Below are positions 26,129-34,303 of a DNA stretch of 64,000 bases, in pieces (position 1 is the first letter of the stretch; every line of letters starts with the position of its first letter). The DNA comes from an uncultured Erythrobacter sp. (GTDB lineage: Bacteria > Pseudomonadota > Alphaproteobacteria > Sphingomonadales > Sphingomonadaceae): the NCBI GenBank assembly GCA_913055155.1, contig CAJXJR010000014.1, forward strand, positions 42,362 through 106,361. Reading direction: 5' to 3'. The notes under the pieces were generated by a model. The model did not search any database. It saw only the letters and a program-made list of their open reading frames with translations, and had not been told where the DNA came from. The position numbers and the translations under genes were made by a program.

Positions 26129-28156
26129 ATGACCCTGCTTCGTTCTGCCCTGCTCGCCACGGCCCTGACCCTGCCTGCCACTGCCGTGCTGGCCCGTGAG
26201 ATGACGCCCGAAGACGTCGCGCGGATCGAATATACTGGCACCGTGGCCGTCTCGCAGGATGGCAATCACGTGGCTTACACCACGGTGCACTATCCCGACG
26301 TGACCACGGGCGAAGAGAACGGCGGTGCCCGCCAGCAGTTGTTCCTGGCCGACGGCGCCTTCGACCTGCGCGCCTACCTGCCGGAGGACATGAGCGTTTC
26401 CGCCATCGGCTTCAATCCCGATGGCTCGATGATCACCTTCCTCTACACCGCATCTGGCGAAGACCGCGCGCTGTGGGGCGTGCCCGTGGATGGCGGCGCC
26501 TACCGCAAGATCGCCGCGGTCGAGGATGCCTCGGTGCGCGACTATGCCTTCTCGCCCGACGGCAGCGAGGTCTACCTGCTGGTTTCCGCCGCGCCCGATG
26601 AAGAGCGCGAAAGCGCGGAAGACGCGGGCTTCGATGCCGAAGTCTACGAAGAGCAATTCCAGTTCAACCGCATGTTCGTGGCCACTGTGGGCGCAGAGAT
26701 CGATGCCGAGCCGCGCGAGATCGACATTCCCGGCTACGTCAGCTCGTTCGATATCGCGCCGAATGGCGAGGCCGCGATGATTATAACCGCGCCCACGCCG
26801 CTGGTGGACGATTCGCTCACCTCGCAGCGGGTCAACCTGCTCAACCTGGACACCGGCGATGTGACCGTGGTGGAAACGCCGGGCAAGCTGGGTGACGTGG
26901 AATTCTCCCCTGATTCTATGTACCTGTCGATGGTCGCCGGCGTGGACGAACACGATCCTGCCGCCACCACCCTGCATATCGTCGACGTGCTGACCGGCGA
27001 CTATTTCGCCGTCAACGAAGGCGCGACCGAGGCGGTGGTGGATACCGAATGGATGGCCGACGGCCGCCTGGCCGCCGTGGTGCACGTGGGCGCGCAGAGC
27101 GTGCTGCGCTTCTATGACGACCAGGGCCAGGAACTGCGCGAATACGATCCGGGCGAGCTGATCCTGACCAGCCTGGAACAGGGCGGCAACCGCCTGATGG
27201 TGGAGGCCAATTCGCCCGCGCACCCGAACGAGCTGTTTTCCTTCAACGGCGGCAGCTTCACCCGCTGGACCGACCACAACCCGTGGCTGGCCGAGATCGA
27301 CTTCGGCGAACAGCGCGCCTTCACCTACGAAGCCACCGACGGCACCGAGATCGAAGGCGTGCTGATCCTGCCGGTGGGCGGCGTTCCCAGCGGCGGCGCG
27401 CCGCTGATCCTGGACGTGCACGGCGGCCCTGAAGCGCATGAGAGCAACGGCTGGGTCACCAATTACAGCGGTCCGGGCCAGGTCGCTGCCGGGCGCGGCT
27501 ATGCCGTGTTCCTGCCCAACTATCGCGGCTCCACCGCCTATGGCACGGCTTTCTCGAAGGCGCACTCGGGCAACTATACCGATCCCGAATTCCGCGACCT
27601 GGTGGATGCCAAGCACTGGCTGGTGGAAATGGGCATTGCCGACCCTGACCGGGTGGGCATCACCGGCGGATCCTATGGCGGCTATGCCACGGCGTGGTCG
27701 TCCACCTACAATTCCGAAGAATTCGCTGCCGGCGTGATGTTCGTCGGCATTTCCAACCAGATCAGCAAGGTGGGCACGGGCGACATCCCGAACGAGATGC
27801 ATCTTGTCCACGCGCTCCAATGGCCGTGGGAGGACTGGCAACACTTCCTCGAGGTCAGCCCGATCTACTAAACCGACCGCGCCGATACCCCGCTGCTGAT
27901 CATGGGCGGCACAGCCGATACCCGCGTCGATCCGGGCCAGAGCCTGGAGCTCTATCGCTACATCCGCCTGCGTCGCCCCGACACGCCGCTGCGGCTGGTG
28001 CGCTATCCCGGCGAAGGGCACGGCAACAGCCGGGCGGCAGCGCGCTATGACTACAACCTGCGCATGATGGAATGGTTCGACAGCTACCTGATGACCGGCG
28101 ACCGCGATGCAGAGCTTCCGCCGAGCCGTCCGGAGCTGAACATCGAAGAAGACTGA
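26129..28156 (+). pseudogene. S9 family prolyl oligopeptidase, interrupted by an in-frame TAA at 27869-27871
   Basis: A 676-codon reading frame for an exported S9 peptidase: signal peptide (LLRSALLATALTLPATAVLA), a beta-propeller domain to about residue 390, then an alpha/beta hydrolase domain. The nucleophile is Ser515 in GGSYGGYAT. Codon 581 is TAA, immediately after FLEVSPIY; the same frame then continues TDRADTPLLIMGGTADTRVD...YPGEGHGN to a TGA at 28154-28156. The stop therefore removes the catalytic Asp (about 597) and His (about 631). One base change (for example TAC to TAA) explains it. The upstream 580-residue product would be inactive unless the stop is read through or is a sequencing error. 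Confidence 0.85.
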
Positions 28157-28357
28157 TAAAGGGCGCGGGAATGCGCCTCCGCTGGATTACCTCAAGCGCC
28201 GGGCGGACGCGTGCTGTCGCCGCCTTTCAGGCGCCGAGAATAGCGCGTTTCTCGAAGTGAGGTGCTGGCCTCGGTCGCGCCTAGCGACCGACCGAGCGCG
28301 AATGCGCGACCCGCAGGTGCCGCGTAGTCCGCAGGACGGAGCGAACAGCACCGAGGA

Positions 28358-28379
28358 CGCTCCGACGGAGGTCGGAGCG
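28358..28379. terminator. hairpin between convergent S9 and MipA genes, possible terminator
   Basis: CGCTCCGAC and GTCGGAGCG form a perfect 9-bp stem with a GGAG loop, immediately before the MipA stop codon at 28385. On the plus strand it is followed by AAAAA rather than T, so it is not a classical rho-independent terminator for the S9 gene. The 228-bp stretch 28157-28384 holds no gene and another hairpin at about 28269-28296. Confidence 0.4.
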
Positions 28380-28384
28380 AAAAA

Positions 28385-29284
28385 CTAGAAGGTATACCCC
28401 ACGCCCACCGCGCCCAGGAACTGGTCGCGCGTGCCGCGGATGCTGGTGAAGGGCGTATCCGCCGCATCGCCCAGCACGCGGCTGTATCCGCCGATCAGCA
28501 CCAGGCCAAGTCCGCCATTGGTCACGTCGCCATCGAGGTCGATACCCATCAACAGGGTCGCCCCGGCGCTGGTAAAGCCGCCGCCCCGCGGTTCGAACGC
28601 GGGCAGCGGCGAAGCGCCCGGTCCGGCATATTGCGCGGGATCGACGCGGTAATAGTAATCGTGGAAGTCGGCGTCTGCCCATTCGGCGGTGAAGGAAAGG
28701 TTGGCAAACACCGCGCGGCTGAGCGGGGTGGAATAGCTGATCGTCGGCGCCACCACCATGCCGTCATGCGCGCCGGCCACGTCCCACATGGCAGCCACGC
28801 TTACGTTCACGCTGTCAAAGGGGTTGAGCACGCCAGGGATGTTTACGCCCGCGCTGGGGCCCACTTCCACCGCGCGGTCAAGTTCGGGGAACAGCAGGAC
28901 GACCTCGTCCTCGATCTGCTGGGCACGGTCGCTACGCAGGCGCGCCGCCAGGCCCAGGTCCAGCCCCACGCCATCGTCAGGGTCAGGCACGAAATCCAGC
29001 GTAACGCCCGCTGCGCGCGGGGCGATGTCCACCCCGCCCAGCGATCCCTGCACGATGGGCAGCACGTTGAACACGTAATCGTCGGAACCGTCGTAGGACG
29101 GACTCAGCGCCACGCCCACGCCTACAGACAGGTAATCGCCTGAAAAGACGGTGCCCTCCATGTCGATCGAGGGCGGCGGGCCTTGCGGCTGCGGCCCGTC
29201 CTGCGCCGCGGCAGGGGTGGCGGCAAAAGCGGCAAGCACGGCGCCCAGCGCCACGGTGGAGGGCCTGTAGTGTCTGATTGTCAT
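28385..29284 (-). CDS. MipA/OmpV family outer membrane protein
   Basis: A 299-residue outer-membrane beta-barrel: signal peptide (TVALGAVLAAFAATPAAA), then a Gln/Pro-rich segment and alternating strands. MipA motifs include FSGDYLSVGVGVALSPSYDGSDDYVFNVLPIVQG and DLGLAARLRSDR. FSAEW-like FTAEWADADFHDYYYRVDP comes later, and it ends with aromatic VGYTF. MipA-like proteins scaffold murein synthesis or act as porins. The ATG at 29284 precedes the signal peptide; the longer track ORF adds no signal. It diverges from crtY with 130 bp between starts. Confidence 0.9.
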   Translation of the reverse strand: MTIRHYRPSTVALGAVLAAFAATPAAAQDGPQPQGPPPSIDMEGTVFSGDYLSVGVGVALSPSYDGSDDYVFNVLPIVQGSLGGVDIAPRAAGVTLDFVPDPDDGVGLDLGLAARLRSDRAQQIEDEVVLLFPELDRAVEVGPSAGVNIPGVLNPFDSVNVSVAAMWDVAGAHDGMVVAPTISYSTPLSRAVFANLSFTAEWADADFHDYYYRVDPAQYAGPGASPLPAFEPRGGGFTSAGATLLMGIDLDGDVTNGGLGLVLIGGYSRVLGDAADTPFTSIRGTRDQFLGAVGVGYTF

Positions 29285-29414
29285 CGAAATTCCCGTTTGC
29301 ATTTCTGGAAGAACGGACCTTGCGCCGCCCGGTTCCGGTTGTCGGTTGCATTTCGACACTCGACCAAGGGCGGTGATTGCGTGCGACCGTCAATAGGCTA
29401 AGGCGCTTTGTGCA

Positions 29415-30638
29415 ATGACTGGGCGCGATTGCGATATTGCCATTATCGGTGGCGGCCTTTCCGGCGGGTTGATCGCGCTGGCGCTGGCGCGCTTGCGGCC
29501 GGAAACCTCGTTTCGCCTGATCGAGGCCGGGCCACGGCTGGGCGGCAACCATCGCTGGTCGTGGTTTGCCAGCGACCTCTCGCCCGCAGGCACCGACCTG
29601 ATGGCCGGCTTTCTCAAGGCCGAGTGGGACCACGGCTATCACGTACGCTTCCCCGACTATCGCCGCCACCTGCACACCCCATACCGCTCTCTGGCCAGCA
29701 GCGACTTTGCCGCGCGGCTGGAGCGTGACCTGCCCGAAGGCTCCATCCTCACCAATCGCGAAGTCGCCGCGCTGGACGCTGGCGGGGCGGACCTCGCCGA
29801 CGGCACCCGCATCACCGCGCGCACGGTGATCGACTGTCGCGGCTTTGCTCCATCGCCAGCGCTGCAAGGCGGCTGGCAGGTGTTCATGGGCCGCCACCTG
29901 AAAACGCCCGAACCGCACGGTGTCGCGCGGCCCATCATCATGGATGCAAAGGTCGACCAGCTGGCCCCGCACGGCAATGGCGGCGCCTACCGCTTCGTCT
30001 ATGTCCTGCCGCTGGGCAGCCACGAGCTGTTTATCGAGGACACCTATTACGCCGACAACCCGCAGCTCGACCGCTCGGCCCTGTCGGCGCGGATCGACCG
30101 GTACCAGCAGCAGATGGGCTGGACGGGCGAACCGGTGGGCTTCGAGACCGGCGTGCTACCCGTCATCACCGGCGGTAATTTCCGTGCCTACCAGCAGGGC
30201 CAGCGCGTGGAAGGCGTGGCGTTGGCAGGCGCGCGCGGCGGCTTTGCCCACCCGCTTACCAGCTATACCCTGCCCATCGCCGTGCAGGTGGCGCTGTCGG
30301 TGGCCGAGAATGCAGACCTGCCCGGCGAACAGATGGCGGCAAAGCTGGAGGCAGCCGCCCGGCGCCACTGGGCGGCCATGGGCTATTACCGTTTCCTTGG
30401 TTCGATGCTGTTCGGCGCGGCGAAACCGGAAGAGCGGTACCGCGTGTTCCAGCGCTTCTATCGCCTGCCCGCGCGGCTGATCGAACGCTTCTACGCCGGG
30501 CGATCTTCGCTGTTCGAAAAGGCGCGCGTGCTGATCGGCAAGCCGCCCGTTCCCGTCACCCGCGCCGTGGGCGCGCTGCTATCGTCTTCCCCTCTCATCA
30601 CAGATCCCTCCCGAAAGGCCCCCCATGAGCACTCCTGA
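29415..30638 (+). CDS. crtY: lycopene beta-cyclase CrtY
   Basis: A FAD-dependent enzyme forming the two beta rings of beta-carotene from lycopene. The 407 residues show the N-terminal dinucleotide fold DIAIIGGGLSGGLIALALA, the family motif GNHRWSWF, FVYVLPLGSHELFIEDTYY, and the C-terminal GARGGFAHPLTSYTLPIAV. Length is typical of the bacterial CrtY class. It overlaps crtI by 14 bp and is first in a carotenoid cluster that also includes crtI and crtB. The RBS is weak. No crtE, crtZ or crtG lies in this window. Confidence 0.95.
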   Translation: MTGRDCDIAIIGGGLSGGLIALALARLRPETSFRLIEAGPRLGGNHRWSWFASDLSPAGTDLMAGFLKAEWDHGYHVRFPDYRRHLHTPYRSLASSDFAARLERDLPEGSILTNREVAALDAGGADLADGTRITARTVIDCRGFAPSPALQGGWQVFMGRHLKTPEPHGVARPIIMDAKVDQLAPHGNGGAYRFVYVLPLGSHELFIEDTYYADNPQLDRSALSARIDRYQQQMGWTGEPVGFETGVLPVITGGNFRAYQQGQRVEGVALAGARGGFAHPLTSYTLPIAVQVALSVAENADLPGEQMAAKLEAAARRHWAAMGYYRFLGSMLFGAAKPEERYRVFQRFYRLPARLIERFYAGRSSLFEKARVLIGKPPVPVTRAVGALLSSSPLITDPSRKAPHEHS

Positions 30639-32121
30639 AGGCAAGACCGCCTGCGTGATCGGCGCCGGTTTCGGCGGCATGGCCCTGGCCATCCGCCTGC
30701 AAAGCGCCGGCATCGCCACCACCGTTGTCGAAAGCCGCGACAAGCCCGGCGGCCGCGCCTATTTCTGGGAAAAGGACGGCTTCACCTTCGATGCCGGGCC
30801 CACCGTGGTGACCGACCCCGATTGCCTGCGCGAACTGTGGGAGCTGACCGGCCACGACATGGACGAGGACCTGGAGCTGATGAAGGTCATGCCCTTCTAC
30901 CGTCTCAACTGGCCCGACGGCACCAACTTCGACTATTCGAACGACGAGGAATACCTGCGCAAGGAAATCATGAAGCTGGAGCCTGCCGACGTGGCTGGAT
31001 ACGACCGCTTCCTCGACTATGCCGCAGGGGTTTACGAGGAAGGCTACGTCAAGCTCGGCACGGTGCCGTTCCTCAAGTTCTCCAGCATGATCAAGGCCGC
31101 GCCCGCGCTGATGAAGAAGCAGGCCTGGCGCAGCGTCTATTCGATGGTGTCGAAGTACATCAAAAACGAGAAGCTGCGCGAGGCGCTGAGCTTCCACACC
31201 CTGCTGGTTGGTGGCAGCCCGATGAAGACCAGCAGCATCTATGCCCTGATCCACAAGCTGGAAAAGGACGGCGGCGTGTGGTGGACGCGCGGCGGCACCA
31301 ACCGCCTTATCGCCGGGATGGTGCGCCACTTCGAGCGGCTGGGCGGCACCATGCGCGTTGGCGATGCGGTTACCCGCGTGGAGACCGAGGGCAAGCGCGC
31401 CAGGGCCGTGCATACCGCCAGCGGCTGGAGCCAGACCTTCGATGCTGTCGCCAGCAATGCCGATATCGTGCATTCCTACAAGGACCTGCTGGGCGACAGC
31501 CAGCGCGGCAAGAGCCATGGCAAGGCGCTGACGAAAAAGAGCTTTTCCCCGTCGCTGTTCGTCGTCCACTTCGGCATCGAGGGCACCTGGCCGGGCATAC
31601 CGCACCACATGATCCTGTTCGGCCCGCGCTATCACGGGCTGCTGGAGGACATTTACTCGAAAGGCGTGCTGCCGGCGGACTTCTCCATCTACCTGCACCA
31701 CCCCACCGTGACCGACCCCAGCATGGCGCCCGAGGGCAAGAGCACCTTCTACGCGCTGGTGCCCGTCGCGCACCTGGGCAAGATGCCGATCGACTGGGAC
31801 AAGGTAGGCCCGGAGCTGGAAAAACGCGTGCTGGACGAGGTCGGCCGCCGCCTGATCCCCGATATCCACGACCGCATCGTGACCAAGTTCCACTACGCAC
31901 CCACCGATTTCGCCGAAGACCTGCACGCCCACATGGGCAGCGCCTTCAGCCTGGAGCCGGTGCTGTGGCAAAGCGCCTGGTTCCGCGGCCACAACCGCGA
32001 CGACGTGATCGAGAACTTCTACCTCGTCGGCGCGGGCACCCATCCGGGCGCCGGCATCCCCGGCGTGGTCGGCAGCGCCAAGGCAACGGCAGGGTTGATG
32101 ATCGAGGACTTGTCGGGGTGA
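30625..32121 (+). CDS. crtI: phytoene desaturase CrtI
   Basis: Four-step phytoene desaturase making lycopene. The 498 residues contain the FAD fold AFGGMALAIRLQSAGIATTVVESRDKPGGRAYFW, GFTFDAGPTVVTDP, GGTNRLIAGMVRHFERLGG and the C-terminal carotenoid-enzyme signature YLVGAGTHPGAGIPGVVGSAKATAG. The start lies inside the end of crtY and is preceded by GAAAGG. Its stop overlaps a GTG start of the next, interrupted gene (GTGA). It supplies lycopene for CrtY; CrtB, three genes downstream, makes its substrate. Confidence 0.97.
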   Translation: MSTPEGKTACVIGAGFGGMALAIRLQSAGIATTVVESRDKPGGRAYFWEKDGFTFDAGPTVVTDPDCLRELWELTGHDMDEDLELMKVMPFYRLNWPDGTNFDYSNDEEYLRKEIMKLEPADVAGYDRFLDYAAGVYEEGYVKLGTVPFLKFSSMIKAAPALMKKQAWRSVYSMVSKYIKNEKLREALSFHTLLVGGSPMKTSSIYALIHKLEKDGGVWWTRGGTNRLIAGMVRHFERLGGTMRVGDAVTRVETEGKRARAVHTASGWSQTFDAVASNADIVHSYKDLLGDSQRGKSHGKALTKKSFSPSLFVVHFGIEGTWPGIPHHMILFGPRYHGLLEDIYSKGVLPADFSIYLHHPTVTDPSMAPEGKSTFYALVPVAHLGKMPIDWDKVGPELEKRVLDEVGRRLIPDIHDRIVTKFHYAPTDFAEDLHAHMGSAFSLEPVLWQSAWFRGHNRDDVIENFYLVGAGTHPGAGIPGVVGSAKATAGLMIEDLSG

Positions 32122-32555
32122 GCGACGTCCTCCTGGCCGTCAACAAGGGGTGGAACTGGTGCGGGCTGAACGCCACCACCGTTCACGCAGTGAGCCCGAT
32201 GGGGCACCTGCTGCTGTCCGACGACGAGGGCTGTTTCTACTACCTCGACACGGACGGGATGGAATTGACACCGCTGGGCGACGAGGATGCTGCCAAGGTT
32301 CACTTCGCCAAGGAAGAGACGCAGGATATCTGGCAAGCAACGGCTCTGGTCGAAGGGGCGCGGCAGTGATTGGGCGACCCGCCCGAAGGCTCGGTTTTCA
32401 CGCTCTCGCCAATTCACTGGATCGACGGGCAATACAGTGTCGATAACATGACGATCCTGCCCTTGGCCGAAATCGTTTTCCTTTCTGGCGATATCGCACA
32501 CCAGTTAAAGGACTTGCCGGATGGGACGCAGGTCAGGATAGAGATTGGCCAATGA
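32118..32555 (+). pseudogene. Tdi1-like (DUF1851 family) protein, split by an in-frame TGA at 32367-32369
   Basis: The GTG at 32118 overlaps the crtI stop. The frame encodes GWNWCGLNATTVHAVSPMGH and LLLSDDEGCFYYLDTDGMELTPLGDEDA...ATALVEGARQ, meets TGA at codon 84, and continues in the same frame as LGDPPEGSVFTLSPIHWIDG...LPLAEIVFLSGDIAHQLKDLPDG to 32555. Together the halves resemble full-length T6SS-immunity Tdi1/DUF1851-like proteins of about 145 residues. One base change (such as TGG to TGA) would split it. The second half could only be re-initiated from a TTG right after the stop. Its 3' end overlaps the LOG gene by ATGA. Confidence 0.65.
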
Positions 32556-33148
32556 CCACACAGAAATTCAAACGCCTCGCCGTCTATTGCGGCTCCGCAA
32601 CGCCCGAAGATCCGCGCTACATGCAGCTTGCCCGCCAGGTGGGCGAGACGCTGGCGCGGCAGGGCATCGGTGTTGTCTATGGCGGCGGCAAGGCCGGGCT
32701 GATGGGCGCGGTGGCCTATGGCGCGCTGGATGCGGGCGGCGAAGTGATCGGCGTGATCCCGCAGGCGCTGGTGGACATGGAAGTGGCCAACCCCGATTGC
32801 ACCGAGCTGCACGTGGTCGACACCATGCACCAGCGCAAACAGGCCTTTACCGACCTTTCCGACGGCTTCGTCACCCTGCCCGGCGGCGTCGGCACGCTGG
32901 ACGAATTATGGGAAGCGGTCAGCTGGGCGCAGCTGGGCTATCACCAGAGCCCGGTCGGGCTGCTCAACGCCTTCGGATACTATGACGGCCTGCTGGCGTT
33001 TAACCACAAGATGGCGGAAGTGGGCTTTGTCAGGCCCGCGCACCGCGATATCCTGATCGTGGAAGATACGCTGGAGACCTTGCTGGGCGCCATGGCCGCT
33101 TACAAACCCATCCAGACTATCGTGCAGATGCGCGCGGAGGACCTGTGA
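32552..33148 (+). CDS. LOG family protein (TIGR00730), cytokinin riboside 5'-monophosphate phosphoribohydrolase-like
   Basis: A 198-residue Rossmann-like nucleotide N-glycosidase: RLAVYCGSATPEDPRY, VVYGGGKAGLMGAVAYGAL, GVIPQAL, MHQRKQAFTDLSDGFVTLPGGVGTLDELWEA (PGGxGTxxE). These are the TIGR00730 hallmarks; bacterial members release ribose 5-phosphate from nucleoside monophosphates. Its presence between crtI and crtB, with ATGA and GTGA overlaps on either side, shows it belongs to the carotenoid transcript, although no direct biochemical link to carotenoids is known. Confidence 0.92.
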   Translation: MTTQKFKRLAVYCGSATPEDPRYMQLARQVGETLARQGIGVVYGGGKAGLMGAVAYGALDAGGEVIGVIPQALVDMEVANPDCTELHVVDTMHQRKQAFTDLSDGFVTLPGGVGTLDELWEAVSWAQLGYHQSPVGLLNAFGYYDGLLAFNHKMAEVGFVRPAHRDILIVEDTLETLLGAMAAYKPIQTIVQMRAEDL

Positions 33149-34251
33149 GCACGAAGCGGGTCAAACCTCGGCCGCTGGTGGCGAGCCAGCTGGTCAAGGC
33201 GACCCCGCGCCAGCACGGCGGTAGCCGTTCCCGCGCCGCGCTGGTGGCCAAGGCCCGCGAAAGCATCGCCAAAGGCTCCAAGAGCTTTGCCGTCGCCAGC
33301 ATGCTGTTCGACCGCGCCACGCGAGAGCGGGCGCACCTGCTCTATGCCTGGTGCCGCCGGTGCGACGACATTGCCGACGGGCAGGAATACGGCTTTCGCG
33401 ATGGCGCCCGCCAGCTCGACCTGGACGAAGCCAATGCCAGGGACCGGGTGGAAGCGATCCGCGTGCTCACCCACCGCGCGCTGGAGGGGCAGCCCACCGC
33501 CGATATCCATTTCGACGCGCTGGGACAGGTCGCCACCGAAGTCGGCCTGACCCGCGAGATGTGCGACGACGTGATCGATGGCTTTGCGCTGGATGCCGAA
33601 GGCTGGCGCCCGCGCAGCGAAGGCGACCTGATGCGCTACTGCTATCACGTGGCGGGCGCGGTGGGCGTGATGATGGCCAGGGTGATGGGCGTGCCTGCCG
33701 ACGCGCAGGACACGCTGGGTCGCGCCTGCGACCTGGGTCTGGCCTTCCAGCTCAACAACATCGCACGCGACCTGTGGGACGATGACGCTGCCGGGCGTTG
33801 CTACCTGCCCGAGGAATGGCTGGCGGAGATGGACATTCCGCCCGGCCAGCTGATGAAGCCTGCCTATCGCGCGCAGCTGGTGGAGCTGGCAGGCCGCCTT
33901 GTCGCGCTGGCCCGCGTGCACGATGCCTCTGCCCGGATCGGCGCGGGACGACTGAAATTCCGCCAGCGCTGGGCGGTGCTGTCTGCGGCCAACATCTACG
34001 GCGCGATTGGCGAAGAGGTGGCACGGCTGGGCGAAGCGGCGTGGGATCACCGCGTGCACACCGGTACCGCGCAAAAGCTGGGGCACGTGGCCCGCGCGCT
34101 GAAGGAAAGCGTGGCGGGATCCTACCCGCCCGAGGAAGAACCGAAGTGGACGCGCGGACAGCTGATGGTGATGGCACGCATGGCGGGGCCGGTTCCGGGG
34201 GTGCCCAACACGCCGCTGCGCGACGAAGGGGTGCGGCGCAAGGAAGACTGA
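33145..34251 (+). CDS. crtB: phytoene synthase CrtB
   Basis: Condenses two geranylgeranyl diphosphates to phytoene, the first committed carotenoid step. The 368 residues, from a GTG overlapping the LOG stop (GTGA), have an extra N-terminus of about 30 basic residues. The enzyme domain follows: GSKSFAVASMLF, LLYAWCRRCDDIADGQ (first Asp-rich motif), DLMRYCYHVAGAVGVMM, and DLGLAFQLNNIARDLWDD with RCYLPEEWL (second Asp-rich motif). The C-terminal extension after residue 330 is also longer than usual. It is last in the crt operon; an acyl-CoA carboxylase gene follows 52 bp later. Confidence 0.95.
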   Translation: MSTKRVKPRPLVASQLVKATPRQHGGSRSRAALVAKARESIAKGSKSFAVASMLFDRATRERAHLLYAWCRRCDDIADGQEYGFRDGARQLDLDEANARDRVEAIRVLTHRALEGQPTADIHFDALGQVATEVGLTREMCDDVIDGFALDAEGWRPRSEGDLMRYCYHVAGAVGVMMARVMGVPADAQDTLGRACDLGLAFQLNNIARDLWDDDAAGRCYLPEEWLAEMDIPPGQLMKPAYRAQLVELAGRLVALARVHDASARIGAGRLKFRQRWAVLSAANIYGAIGEEVARLGEAAWDHRVHTGTAQKLGHVARALKESVAGSYPPEEEPKWTRGQLMVMARMAGPVPGVPNTPLRDEGVRRKED

Positions 34252-34303
34252 TCGCGTCAGCTCAAAGGTTGCATTTGCAACGAAATGCGGGGAAGCACGG
34301 GGC

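Noticed and set aside
25793-28021. 742-residue minus-strand ORF opposite the S9 peptidase
   Set aside because: Antisense shadow; the plus-strand frame carries GGSYGGYAT and a full S9 domain.
32367-32369. TGA as selenocysteine or programmed readthrough
   Set aside because: No SECIS-like hairpin recognised and no reason for Sec in a Tdi1-like protein; a simple nonsense change is more likely.
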